From assembly GCA_023565505.1 (NCBI GenBank), contig JAIMBI010000018.1, positions 1 through 64,000 of the forward strand: 64,000 bases of DNA, in the 5' to 3' direction. Position numbers and translations under genes: made by a program. This document shows positions 24,548 to 32,783 of this stretch, piece by piece (the stretch's first letter is position 1; every line of letters begins with the position of its first letter). Source of the stretch: Actinomycetes bacterium (lineage in GTDB: Bacteria > Bacillota > Sulfobacillia > Sulfobacillales > JAIMBI01). The notes beneath the pieces are model-generated. The model was not told where the DNA came from. It saw only the letters and a list, made by a program, of their open reading frames with translations, and did not search any database.

Positions 24548-25732
24548 ATGGGACACGCGCAAGACATCGTCATCCTCGACGGCGTCCGGACGGCCATCGG
24601 GACGTTCGGCGGCAGCCTCGTCGACACCCCGCCCCGCGCCCTCGGTGCGGCCGTGATCCGGGAGGCGTTGGAACGGAGCCACGTCCGGCCGGAGGACGTG
24701 GACGAAGTCGTCCTGGGATGCGTGGGGCAGATCGGGGAGGACGCCTACATCAGCCGCGCCGCGGCCATCGGGGCGGGCCTGCCGGTCGGCTCGACGGCGC
24801 ACACCGTCAACCGCCTGTGCGGCTCCGGCCTGCAGGCGATCCTCACCGCCACCCAGTGGCTCAAGCTCGAGGACGCCCGCGTGGTGGTCGCCGGCGGCGT
24901 GGAGAACATGAGCCGGCTGCCCTACTACGTGCGGAACCGCTGGGGGCGGCGCCTCGGCGACGGCACGCTGGAGGACGGCGTGCTCGCCATGCTCGCCGAC
25001 CCCTTTGAACGGTACCAGATGGGCGTGACCGCCGAGCACGTGGCCGAGCGGTTCCACGTCAGCCGGGAGGAGCAGGACCGCATCGCCTACGACTCGCAGG
25101 TTCGGGCCCGACGGGCCATCGACGAGGGACGCTTCCGGAGCCAGATCGTCCCCATCCCCGTGACCAAGGGCCGGGAGACCGTGGCCTTCGCGGTGGACGA
25201 GCACCCGCGGGACACCAGCCCCGAGAAGCTGGCCAAGCTGCCCCCGGTGTTCAAGGCGGGCGGCACGGTCACGGCGGGCAACTCCTCGGGCATCAACGAC
25301 GGCGCCGCCGCCGTGGTGCTCACGACCGCCGCCGAGGCGGAGCGCCGCGGTCTGACCCCCCGGGCCCGGGTGGTGAGCTACGCGGTGACGGGTCTCGAGC
25401 CCGCCATCATGGGCTACGGTCCCACCGAGGCCATCGCCAAGGCGCTGCGCCGCGCGGACCTCACCGTCGAGGACCTGGACCTGGTGGAGCTCAACGAGGC
25501 CTTCGCCGCCCAGGTGGCGGCCGTCATGCGGGACGCGCACCTCGACTGGGAGCGGACGAACGTCAACGGCGGGGCCATCGCCCTCGGCCACCCGGTGGGG
25601 GCGACCGGCGCCATCCTGACGGTGAAGCTGCTCTACGAGCTGGAGCGTATCCGCGGACGCTACGGGATGGTCACCATGTGCATCGGGGGCGGCCAGGGCA
25701 TCGCCGCCGTCTTCGAGAACCTGCGCCGCTAG
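24548..25732 (+). CDS. acetyl-CoA C-acyltransferase (thiolase)
   Basis: This 394-residue thiolase has all catalytic residues: the nucleophilic Cys91 in NRLCGSGLQ, His in GGAIALGHPVGATG near 350, and the second Cys in MCIGGGQG near 380. NEAFAAQ near 318 is also conserved. It cleaves 3-ketoacyl-CoA or condenses two acetyl-CoA. I chose ATG at 24548 (MGHAQDIVIL), preceded by GAGGTG; a GTG at 24536 is possible but sits on that ribosome site. It is monocistronic and ends in a strong hairpin shared with the convergent oxidase operon. Degradative beta-ketothiolase and acetoacetyl-CoA synthase roles cannot be separated by eye. Confidence 0.93.
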   Translation: MGHAQDIVILDGVRTAIGTFGGSLVDTPPRALGAAVIREALERSHVRPEDVDEVVLGCVGQIGEDAYISRAAAIGAGLPVGSTAHTVNRLCGSGLQAILTATQWLKLEDARVVVAGGVENMSRLPYYVRNRWGRRLGDGTLEDGVLAMLADPFERYQMGVTAEHVAERFHVSREEQDRIAYDSQVRARRAIDEGRFRSQIVPIPVTKGRETVAFAVDEHPRDTSPEKLAKLPPVFKAGGTVTAGNSSGINDGAAAVVLTTAAEAERRGLTPRARVVSYAVTGLEPAIMGYGPTEAIAKALRRADLTVEDLDLVELNEAFAAQVAAVMRDAHLDWERTNVNGGAIALGHPVGATGAILTVKLLYELERIRGRYGMVTMCIGGGQGIAAVFENLRR

Positions 25733-25742
25733 GTCGGACGCC

Positions 25743-25778
25743 GGGGGGCCAGGACGCCGTCGGGCGTCCCGGCCCCCC
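25743..25778. terminator. GC-rich hairpin between thiolase and quinol oxidase operon
   Basis: GGGGGGCC-A-GGACGCC (25743-25758) pairs with GGCGTCC-C-GGCCCCCC (25763-25778) around a GTCG loop, a 15-bp stem with one A-C mismatch. It lies between two converging transcription units and could end both, although no T-run follows. Confidence 0.6.
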
Positions 25779-25806
25779 GCGGGTCGCGGCGCTTGGGCGG
25801 CCGCCC

Positions 25807-26184
25807 TCAGGACACCCCCGACTTGAACGCCATGACCCAGACCGACATCCCCACCAAGCCCAGCGCGATGGCGAACGCCAGGAACAGCGGCAGCACCTGC
25901 CACGCCGTCCCCCGCGCCTCGCGGAGGTGCATGAACACCCCGAGCTGCAGCCCCGCCTGACCCGCCGCCAGCACCAACACCACCGCGGCCAGCACCCCCG
26001 GCGCCAGCAGGTGGTGGACCACCAGGTACAGCGCCGCGAGCGTCAGCACCAGGGAGCCGGCGTACCCGGCCACCTGCGCCCAGGGGAACCCTTCCGCCGC
26101 AAACCGCGGCGCCAGCCACTCGAACCCAGCCTCGTAGGCCTGCACCCCCTCCGGCTCCGGATGCGCCTCCACCCGTGTCGACAT
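25807..26184 (-). CDS. qoxD: quinol oxidase subunit IV
   Basis: A 125-residue protein with three membrane helices (about 40-60, 66-86 and 98-118), matching the small subunit IV (CyoD/QoxD, cytochrome c oxidase subunit IV/CtaF-like). Conserved features include LVLTLAALYLVVHHLL and the loop QLGVFMHLREARG. It stabilises the heme-copper oxidase and is not catalytic. ATG at 26184 has GTAGGAGG directly upstream. It is the last gene of the operon, 33 bases after subunit III, and is followed by the convergent hairpin. Confidence 0.86.
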   Translation of the reverse strand: MSTRVEAHPEPEGVQAYEAGFEWLAPRFAAEGFPWAQVAGYAGSLVLTLAALYLVVHHLLAPGVLAAVVLVLAAGQAGLQLGVFMHLREARGTAWQVLPLFLAFAIALGLVGMSVWVMAFKSGVS

Positions 26185-26216
26185 GCCTCCTACCCCCTTT
26201 CCGCGAAGGCGGCGGC

Positions 26217-26834
26217 CTAGGCGATCTTCCCCGCCAGATAGACCGCCGTGAAGATGAACACCCAGATGATGTCCAGGAAGTGCCAGTACAGGGCGAAGGT
26301 GTACAGCTTGCGCCGCACTACCGCCGACAGCCCCCGCCGCCCCAGCTGGGCCAACAGCCCGAGTGCCCACAGGATCCCGAACGTCACGTGGGCCCCGTGC
26401 GTGCTCACCAGCAGGAAGAAGGCCGACAGAAACGCGCTGGTCCGCCAGCCCGCGCCCGCCAGCACGTCCGCGACGAACTCGTGCACCTCCGTGGACACGA
26501 ACCCGGCCCCCAGCCCGAGCGTCACCAGGAGCCAGACCACCAGCCACCGCGTCTGCCCCCGCCGCATCTGCCAGATGGCCAGCCCCGCGGTGAAGCTCGA
26601 CGTCAGCAGCATCAGCGTCTCGGCCAGCACCGGCCCCAGGTCGAACACCTGGGCCGGCGTCGGCCCCATCGCCACCTGCCCCACGTACACCGCGTACGAC
26701 GCGAACAGGCTGGCGAAGATGAGCACGTCCGTCACCAGGAACATCCAGAACCCACTGATCCGGAGCGCCTGCTCCTCGTGGGCGAACTCCAGCGGGACGT
26801 GCGCGTCCTCCAGCAGCGGCGCCGGCCGGCTCAT
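26217..26834 (-). CDS. qoxC: quinol oxidase subunit III
   Basis: This 205-residue protein has five membrane helices and the subunit III hallmarks GFWMFLVTDVLIFASLFASY (about 28-47) and STHGAHVTFG near 145, as well as the C-terminal YWHFLDIIWVFIF near 183. Five helices rather than seven is usual for quinol oxidases of the CyoC/QoxC type. It supports proton uptake stability in subunit I. Its ATG overlaps the TGA of subunit I (ATGA at 26834-26831), so translation is coupled. Confidence 0.92.
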   Translation of the reverse strand: MSRPAPLLEDAHVPLEFAHEEQALRISGFWMFLVTDVLIFASLFASYAVYVGQVAMGPTPAQVFDLGPVLAETLMLLTSSFTAGLAIWQMRRGQTRWLVVWLLVTLGLGAGFVSTEVHEFVADVLAGAGWRTSAFLSAFFLLVSTHGAHVTFGILWALGLLAQLGRRGLSAVVRRKLYTFALYWHFLDIIWVFIFTAVYLAGKIA

Positions 26835-28804
26835 GCTTGCACCCTCCCGAACGCGGCTTCGGTCTTGCGGATCGTGTCGGCGGACACGGCGTGGTGCTGG
26901 TCATCGTCGAACCAGGCGTAGACCATGGCCGCGAACACGCCCGCCAGGCCCACGAGCGCGATGATCCACCATTCGAAGACCAGCCCGAAGCCCAGGATGA
27001 AGAAGCTCCCGCCCAGGAAGAACGGGTAGGCGGTGTTGCGCGGCAGCTCCAGCGCCCGCAGGTCCCCCGGCCGCCACACCAGCCGCTGGCCCCGCTGCTT
27101 CATCGCCCACCAGGCGTCCCGCTCGGCCACCACCGGGATGCGGGCGAAGTTGTATTCCGGCACCGGGGAGGGGAGCGCCCACTCCAGCGTGCGCCCGTCC
27201 CACGGGTCCCCGGTCACGTCCCGCACGCCGTACCGCATGCTCCAGACCACGTTGTAGACCAGCACCACGAAGCCCGCGCCCATGATGAACGCGCCGACGG
27301 TCGCGATGACGTTGAGGTCATGCCAGCCGAGTCCGAGCGGGTACGTCCACATCCGCCGCGGCATGGCCGCCAAGCCCAGCAGGTACTGCGGCGTGAACGT
27401 CACCCAGAAGCCGACGAAGAACAGCCAGAACGCCCACTTGCCCTGCCGCTCGTCCAGCTGGTAGCCGAACGCCTTCGGCCACCAGTAGTACAGCCCCGCG
27501 AGCAGCCCGAACACCGTGCCGCCGATGAGCGTCTGATGGAAGTGGGCCACCAGGAAGTAGGTGTTGTGGAGCTGGTAGTCCACCGGCACCGTGGCCAGCA
27601 TGACCCCCGTGGCCCCGCCGATGACGAACGTCGGGATGAAGCCCATCAGGTAGAGCATCGGCACCGTGACCCGGACGCGGCCGCCCCACATGGTGAGGAT
27701 CCAATTGAAGATCTTCACCCCCGTGGGGATGGCGATGAGCATCGTGGACAGCCCGAAGAAGGCGTTGACCGCCGGCCCCGCGCCCATGGTGAAGAAGTGG
27801 TGCACCCAGGTGCCGTAGGACAGCACCATGATGGCCGTCATCGAGAACACCATGGAGGCGTAGCCGAACAGGGGCTTCCGCGAGAAGGTCGCCGCCACCT
27901 CGGAGAACACGCCCAGGGCCGGCAGGAGGACGATGTACACTTCCGGATGGCCGAACAGCCAGAAGAGATTCACGTACATCATGGCCATCCCGCCCCGGCC
28001 CAGGGTGAAGAAGGCCGTCCCCGCCAGCCGGTCCAGGAGCGTCATCAAGAGCGCTACCGTCAGCGGCGGGAAGGCGAACAGGATGAGCGCCGAGGTGTTG
28101 AGCGCCGCCCAGGCGAACATCGGCATCCGCATCAGCGTCATCCCCGGCGCCCGCATCCGGAGCACCGTCACCAGGAAGTTGATCCCGGTGATGGTCGTGC
28201 CGATGCCGGAGATGAGCAGGGACACGAGGTAGTAGTTGACGCCCGGCCCGGGGTTGAAGGCCAGCTCGGTGTACGGGGGATACGCCGTCCACCCCGCGTT
28301 GGGCGAGCCGCCCACAATGAACGACAGATTGAACAGCGCCGCCCCGAACGCGAACAGCCAGAAGCTCACCGCGTTCAGCCGCGGGAACGCCACGTCCCGC
28401 GCCCCGATCATCAGCGGAATGACCAGGTTGAACAGCGCGAAGATGAGCGGCATCGCCATGAAGAAGATCATGATGGTGCCGTGCGTGGTGAACAGCTCGT
28501 TGTACTCCTCCGGCCCGATGACGTGCAGCGTCGGCGCCGCGAGGGCGGTGCGCATCATGAGCGCGTCCGTCCCGCCCCGGAAGAGCATCAGGATCGCCGC
28601 GATGAGATACATCACGCCGATCCGCTTGTGGTCGACGGTCGTGATCCACTCCCGCCAGAGCCAGCCCCACTTCCGGGCCTTGGTCAGGGCACCCACCACC
28701 CCGAGGGTGCCCAGAACGATGAGCACCTCCGCCCCGATCTCGGTCGGGCGCCGCACGTTGGGCGGGAACAGCGTGTGCAGCAGATACGGCACGAACGACG
28801 GCAT
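26831..28804 (-). CDS. qoxB: quinol oxidase subunit I (heme-copper catalytic subunit)
   Basis: The 657-residue catalytic subunit has about 14 membrane helices. It carries GTIMIFFMAMP near 107, the CuB and Tyr-His motif GHPEVYIVLLPALG near 282, the His pair in WVHHFFTMG and the heme-ligand histidines in LVAHFHQTLIGG near 418. It reduces O2 to water at the heme-CuB centre and pumps protons. The GHPEVYI motif and length place it with CyoB/QoxB-type A-family oxidases. ATG at 28804 follows AAGGAGG; the longer frame upstream overlaps subunit II. The operon order II-I-III-IV is canonical. Confidence 0.96.
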   Translation of the reverse strand: MPSFVPYLLHTLFPPNVRRPTEIGAEVLIVLGTLGVVGALTKARKWGWLWREWITTVDHKRIGVMYLIAAILMLFRGGTDALMMRTALAAPTLHVIGPEEYNELFTTHGTIMIFFMAMPLIFALFNLVIPLMIGARDVAFPRLNAVSFWLFAFGAALFNLSFIVGGSPNAGWTAYPPYTELAFNPGPGVNYYLVSLLISGIGTTITGINFLVTVLRMRAPGMTLMRMPMFAWAALNTSALILFAFPPLTVALLMTLLDRLAGTAFFTLGRGGMAMMYVNLFWLFGHPEVYIVLLPALGVFSEVAATFSRKPLFGYASMVFSMTAIMVLSYGTWVHHFFTMGAGPAVNAFFGLSTMLIAIPTGVKIFNWILTMWGGRVRVTVPMLYLMGFIPTFVIGGATGVMLATVPVDYQLHNTYFLVAHFHQTLIGGTVFGLLAGLYYWWPKAFGYQLDERQGKWAFWLFFVGFWVTFTPQYLLGLAAMPRRMWTYPLGLGWHDLNVIATVGAFIMGAGFVVLVYNVVWSMRYGVRDVTGDPWDGRTLEWALPSPVPEYNFARIPVVAERDAWWAMKQRGQRLVWRPGDLRALELPRNTAYPFFLGGSFFILGFGLVFEWWIIALVGLAGVFAAMVYAWFDDDQHHAVSADTIRKTEAAFGRVQA

Positions 28805-28827
28805 CGCCTGGCCTCCTTGCGCCCCCG

Positions 28828-29646
28828 TCAGTTGTTCGCCGGGTTGTCGTGCATCACCATGTACATGCCGCCCGACAGCGTAAAGCCCGTCGGCACCTTG
28901 GGGAACGTGCTCGCCGGGTACGATCCGAACGTCCATTCCCCCGTCGTGCCCGGGCGCAACAATTGGCGATAGTCCGCGAGCGTCATCGGCCGCGCCGTGG
29001 CGTGCACCGAGGCCGCCCACCGCGCGAATTCCGCCGGCGGCACCGCCTTGACCCGGAAGAACATCTCTTCGTAGTCAATCCCGGAGAAGTTCCCGCTGTG
29101 GCCCCAGTACACCCCCGGCTTGGACGCCTCCAGCCATAGCGGCAGCACCCGGCCCGACATGGTGTACTCCATGCCCCCGAGCTGCGGAATCCAGAACGTG
29201 TTCATCGGCGAGTTGGCCGTCAGCTCGAACAGCACCGGCTCCCCCGTCGGGATCTCCAGGTAGTTGACCGTCGCGATGTGCTGCTGCGGATACTCGAACA
29301 GCCACTTCCAGTCGAGCGAGGTGACGTCGACGACCACGGGGTCCTGCGCCGTCGGCAGGCTCGCCAGGGCGTAGGTCTGCCGGACCGTCGGCACCGCGAT
29401 GACCGTCAGGATGAGCGCCGGGATGACGAACCACAGGATCTCGAGCCACCGATGCTCGCGGAAGTGCGGCGCGTACGGCGCCCGCCGGCCCGGCCGGTCG
29501 CGGAACCGGACGACCGCCACCGCGAACAGGACGAAGACGAAGAGGATGACGAACCCCATGGCGATCGCGGCCTCTTCCATCAGGTGCAGCTCGCTCGCGC
29601 CCACAGGTCCCGCCGGATGGAGCAGGAGAAACGCTGGCCAATGCAT
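28828..29646 (-). CDS. qoxA: quinol oxidase subunit II (no CuA site)
   Basis: A 272-residue subunit II with a first hydrophobic segment, two membrane helices (about 28-50 and 70-92) and a periplasmic cupredoxin domain. The CuA motif CxxxCGxxHxxM of cytochrome c oxidases is absent: the corresponding stretch reads YWGHSGNFSGIDYEEMFF (about 180-197) with no cysteine. It should therefore receive electrons from quinol rather than cytochrome c. TSLDWKWLFEYPQQ near 107 is a typical CyoA/QoxA segment. There is no lipobox cysteine. ATG at 29646 follows AGAGGTGG. It is the first gene of the four-gene operon, with a Rex-like operator about 280 bases upstream. Confidence 0.93.
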   Translation of the reverse strand: MHWPAFLLLHPAGPVGASELHLMEEAAIAMGFVILFVFVLFAVAVVRFRDRPGRRAPYAPHFREHRWLEILWFVIPALILTVIAVPTVRQTYALASLPTAQDPVVVDVTSLDWKWLFEYPQQHIATVNYLEIPTGEPVLFELTANSPMNTFWIPQLGGMEYTMSGRVLPLWLEASKPGVYWGHSGNFSGIDYEEMFFRVKAVPPAEFARWAASVHATARPMTLADYRQLLRPGTTGEWTFGSYPASTFPKVPTGFTLSGGMYMVMHDNPANN

Positions 29647-30203
29647 CGGTTTCCACCTCTTGGTATGCTCCCTGGGTCGCCGCCGGCCCCCACGGCCGAA
29701 AGCGACCCGCCGGACCTCTACCCCCGGTGGTACCCCCAGCGAAGCGGATCTGGGGCGCCCATGAGGCGTGCCCGCGCCGCGGCATCGCGACCGCCCCGCG
29801 GTCCCGACCGGCGGCCACCGCCGCCGGCCTCCGCAGGTGCCGGTCGGACCCGTCGAATCCGGTGCGCCCGGCGTTCCCTCCTCCGCCGGGCGAATCTCTC
29901 CATAAAGTCTCGGAATTCTAGTTTGTTCATGTGAACACTTTCACATGTTTTCCGCTGCACCACCTCGGACAATCCACGACCCACGCTCCCTCAACCGGGG
30001 TCGCCGGTCCGGAACGTCGTCATCGTAGCACACGGATCCACGTTTGCGGAAGGTGCAATGGGATCAATGCGACCCCGAAAACCATGGAAAATGAGGCTAC
30101 CCTCGTGGGTACCAGGCAGTCTGCGCCAATCCGACCCGACCGGCGAAGCGGGCCCCGGGAGCCGGGACACGCCCGGCGCGCACCGGCGGCGGAGCCGGCC
30201 GGC
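29647..30203 (-). other. long leader/promoter region of the quinol oxidase operon
   Basis: No gene is supported in this 557-base stretch. The part from 29890 to 30110 is noticeably less GC-rich than the coding DNA. It holds the inverted repeat at 29928-29947 and, seven bases downstream on the minus strand, TAGAAT (29920-29915) as a -10 candidate. An open frame of about 70 codons beginning at 29930 lacks a ribosome site and is Arg/Gly-rich, and I do not count it. The resulting leader of about 260 bases could hold regulatory structure. Confidence 0.45.
29928..29947. promoter_or_regulatory. Rex-like operator upstream of the quinol oxidase genes
   Basis: CATGTGAA (29928-29935) and TTCACATG (29940-29947) form a perfect 8-bp inverted repeat with a 4-base spacer. 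The core TGTGAA-N4-TTCACA equals the Rex operator of Gram-positive bacteria (TTGTGAANNNNTTCACAA, and TGTGAACGCGTTCACA in Streptomyces). Rex senses the NADH/NAD+ ratio and represses terminal oxidase genes. It lies just upstream of a TAGAAT box, where binding would block RNA polymerase. No rex gene is in the window. Confidence 0.62.
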
Positions 30204-30536
30204 TCATCCCCGCCGGACGCGGATGCGTACCGCGCGCTCGCCCGTCGCGAGCGCGATGTCCCCGAGCACGTCGTCCGCCCGGCCGAGCGCCGTCTCCCGG
30301 TCGGCCACCACCCGGCCGGCCGCCAGGTCCACCAGGCTGGCGACCATCAGGACGCCGGCGAACAAGTCGTGTTTGATGGTCCAGTGCAACTCGTGGTCCG
30401 GATCCACCGGCCACCGGTGCGAGACCAGGACGTCGGACCGCCGGCTCTCGGGTTGATGGATGAACCGGTCGAGGGCATCCATCAGGGCCCTATCCACCGT
30501 GACGACGAATGTGTCGGCTCCGTTCGGAGGGGTCAC
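30204..30536 (-). CDS. hypothetical protein, 110 aa
   Basis: The 110-residue protein is not recognised. It begins with TFVVTVDRALMDALDRFI and contains a His/Trp-rich middle (SHRWPVDPDHELHWTIKHDL, about 44-63) and an Ala/Val-rich helix, and ends in Arg residues. It has balanced composition, unlike the shadow frames around it, so it is probably real. GTG at 30536 is preceded by AAGGGGG 12 bases upstream and by a TGGTATCCT promoter element at 30580-30572. It sits alone between the oxidase operon leader and the IS607 remnant. Confidence 0.55.
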   Translation of the reverse strand: MTPPNGADTFVVTVDRALMDALDRFIHQPESRRSDVLVSHRWPVDPDHELHWTIKHDLFAGVLMVASLVDLAAGRVVADRETALGRADDVLGDIALATGERAVRIRVRRG

Positions 30537-30571
30537 ACCCGTTTTTGCCCCCTTCGCGTCGGTTATGCCTC

Positions 30572-30580
30572 AGGATACCA
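30572..30580 (-). promoter_or_regulatory. extended -10 promoter (TGGTATCCT) of the 110-aa gene
   Basis: TGG followed by TATCCT on the minus strand would start transcription near 30565, about 30 bases before the GTG at 30536. The 11-base sequence around it (TCAGGATACCA on the plus strand, 30570-30580) is repeated exactly at 34290-34300, upstream of another minus-strand gene. Confidence 0.4.
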
Positions 30581-30619
30581 AAGCCGCCCAGGCGGCAGCA
30601 AAGGACCCGTTCTGCAACT

Positions 30620-30742
30620 CATGGACAAGTGTTCCACCACATCTGCCCAGGCTGCTTCCTGCTTCATCCACCGGCACTGGCCTCGGCCCGCAACCTCCGA
30701 TGTCCACAGGCGTCACTTCCCGCCGAACTGGCGGTACGCCGT
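30620..30742 (-). ncRNA. candidate omega RNA (reRNA) scaffold of the IS607 TnpB
   Basis: TnpB nucleases use a guide RNA made from the 3-prime end of tnpB and the adjoining transposon end. Downstream of the tnpB stop, the minus strand reads through a GC-rich segment containing GGTGGATGAAGCAGGAAGC (near 30670-30652), a sequence type I associate with TnpB-element right ends. The exact end and guide cannot be fixed without covariance or RNA-seq data. Confidence 0.35.
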
Positions 30743-31845
30743 TCATCTGGCCATCGCCAGGAGATTACGGGCCGCGTTCACGTCCCGGTCATGATGCGCG
30801 CCGCAGACCGGGCAGTCCCACGCCCGCACGTCCAAGGCCAGCCGCTCCCGCACATGCCCGCAGCACGAGCACATCTTACTGCTCGGGAAGTACCGGTTCG
30901 CCACGAGCAGTTGGCTCCCGTACCACGTGCACTTGTAGGCCAGCATCCGCCGGAACTCGTGCCAGCCCATGTCCGCGATGTGCCGCGCGAGCGTCGGGCT
31001 CTTCAGCAACCCGCTCACGTTCAGATCCTCCACCACGATCGCCCGCTTGGTTTTCGCCAGGCGCGTGGTGATCTGGTGCAGGAAGTCCCGCCGGATGTGG
31101 CGGACGCGCCGATGCAGCCGCGCCAGCCGCAGGGCCGACTTCCGCCGGTTCCGCGATCCCGTCCGCTTCCGGCTGTGCCGCCGCTGACGGCGGCGCAGAA
31201 CCCGCAGCACCCGCCGCAACGGCCTGGGCGCCTCGATCGTCGCCACCGTGCCGTCGTCCCCGGCCACTGTGGCGAAGTGGTCGATCCCCAGGTCGACCCC
31301 TGCCGCCGGCCCCTGAACGGGCATGGGATCCGGCAGTTCCCTCTCCACCGTCAGACTCACAGACCAGCGGTCGGCTTCCCGGCTCACCGTCGCCGACCGG
31401 ATGCGGCCCTGGACCCGCGGCACTTCCTTGAGCCGGATGAGGCCCAGCCGGGGAAGCTGCACCGCCCGCTCCCGCACCCGGATCGAGCCCGTCAGCCGGA
31501 ACCGGTCGTCCCGCCCTTTCTTCCGAAACCGGGGAAAGCCCACCTTCCGGCCTTCCTTCCGGTCCCGGAAGAAGTTCCGGAAGGCCCGGTCCAGGTCCCG
31601 CAGCGCCTCCTGCGGGGCACACTTGGACACCTCATACAGCCAGGGATACTCCGTCTTCTTTAGACGGTTCAGCTCCCGATGCTGCTCGATGCGTTGGTGG
31701 TCTTCCCTGTCCGCCGGTACAGTTCGATGCGCCGGGCCAGTCCCCAGTTGTAGGCGAACCGGGCGGCGCCCGCGTGCTGGGCCAGTAGGATGCGCTGCTG
31801 GCCATTGGGGTCGAGCTCGTAGCGATAGGCACGATTAACCTTCAC
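30743..31845 (-). pseudogene. tnpB: tnpB (RNA-guided nuclease of IS607), frameshifted
   Basis: Translation from GTG at 31845 gives KVNRAYRYELDPNGQQRILL and continues to TGKTTNA near 31691, where the frame is lost. Dropping one base recovers IEQHRELNRLKKTEYPWLYE in the next frame, which runs on to the TGA at 30743. A single-base deletion in an Ala codon therefore splits the gene. The second part keeps the RuvC residues (Asp in VDLGIDHF, Glu in VVEDLNVSG, Asp in DRDVNAARN) and the four-Cys zinc finger (CSCC and CPVC). The start overlaps the tnpA stop by 11 bases. The intact protein would be about 367 residues, normal for IS607 TnpB. Confidence 0.85.
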
Positions 31846-32253
31846 GCTCGATGGCCTCCAGGGCTTTTTTCGCCTTGTTCCGGGCCGACCGGCGGCCGTA
31901 GAGGCGGGCACAGAAAGACGTGAGAATCTCGATCATGTCCTGGACCAAGTCATCCGTGACCTCGCCGGGATCGACGACCACAATCCGCCGTCCCTGGGCT
32001 AACAGGGCTGCTTCGATGACTCGCAGCCGAAGCGCATCAGTCGGTCCCGGTGTTCGACGATGATGGTGCCCACCTGCGGATCGGACAGCAGACGCAGGAG
32101 CTTGGGCCGGTGGCCGTTCAGGCCGGATCCGATTTCCGAGACGGCCCGGGTGACCGCCTAGCCCCGTTCGCTGGCGTGGGCGACCAACCGGGCGATCTGC
32201 CGCTCCAGACCCGCCTTCCGGTCGGCGCTGGACACGCGGGCATACAAGGTGAC
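31835..32253 (-). pseudogene. tnpA: tnpA serine recombinase of IS607, multiply disrupted
   Basis: The minus strand from 32253 reads VTLYARVSSADRKAGLERQI, with the catalytic Ser in ARVSS, to a TAG at 32160-32158, where IS607 recombinases usually have Trp. The same frame continues through EIGSGLNGHRPKLLRLL and VEHRDRLMRFG, then shifts near 32025 to LRVIEAALLAQGRRIVVVDPG and ends with LTSFCARLYGRRSARNKAKK. So there is one nonsense mutation and one frameshift. The MerR-like N-terminal DNA-binding helix that precedes ARVSS in intact relatives is not found upstream. The protein cannot function. Confidence 0.82.
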
Positions 32254-32783
32254 CGCCTGCGAAGTGGCCTCCGGCGGACAACGCCGAAAACCCTGGCAGG
32301 CGTCGAGCCGCTCCTGGGACCGCCCTGGGGCACGCGTCCACCTGGGGCGTGGCTGTCTCCGGGGCGCGCGCGAGGTGGGGATGAAACAGGGCCGGGCTTT
32401 CGGCATCCCCCGCAGGGCCGCCGGATCGGTCGCCATCGGTCACGTCCCACTGGTCGCGACCGCCACCGCCGCCGTCTCTCCTCCCTCGCAGGCGGGACAA
32501 GCCGGGCCGGCGGCAGGCCGTTCGCGCCACCGCCACGGGCCGGCCCGCCGGGCCGTGGGCGGGCGGTCCAGGCGTGCCCGCGCAGCGGCGACCAGGACCT
32601 CCGTCGGGCGAGAAAGGCCCCCGTGTCCCGCATCAAGCCGACGGCGGTGCCGCCCGAGAACCTCCGCCCCGCCAGCTCCCCGAGCGCCGCGCCTCCCCTT
32701 CGTTCTTCTCCAGGAACCCCTGCAGCTAACGGTCCTCAGCCGGCCTCGAGGCCGCGCACCCCGGACAGACGGCCGTCGGTCCC
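32254..32783. other. gene-free region between the IS607 remnant and the methyltransferase gene
   Basis: No gene is supported in these 530 bases. This is where the missing 5-prime part of tnpA would be expected, but no helix-turn-helix coding is seen in any minus-strand frame. Open frames present on both strands are Arg/Gly/Pro-rich and lack ribosome sites. Confidence 0.45.

Larger units (their letters stand above)
30620..32253 (-). mobile_element. decayed IS607-family element
   Basis: A serine-recombinase tnpA overlapping a tnpB on the same strand is the IS607 arrangement. Both genes are broken: tnpA lacks its DNA-binding N-terminus and carries one nonsense codon and one frameshift, and tnpB carries one frameshift. 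The right boundary is drawn in the non-coding tail after tnpB and the left at the first recognisable tnpA codon; both ends are uncertain because IS607 elements lack terminal inverted repeats and target duplications. Confidence 0.75.

Noticed and set aside
26837-28972. A 711-codon plus-strand frame opposite the quinol oxidase subunit I gene
   Set aside because: It mirrors a highly conserved membrane protein, is full of Arg, His and Gln, and has no ribosome site.
29718-29930. A 70-codon minus-strand frame starting in the Rex-like repeat
   Set aside because: No ribosome site, strongly Arg/Gly-biased composition after the first 25 residues, and it occupies the oxidase leader region.
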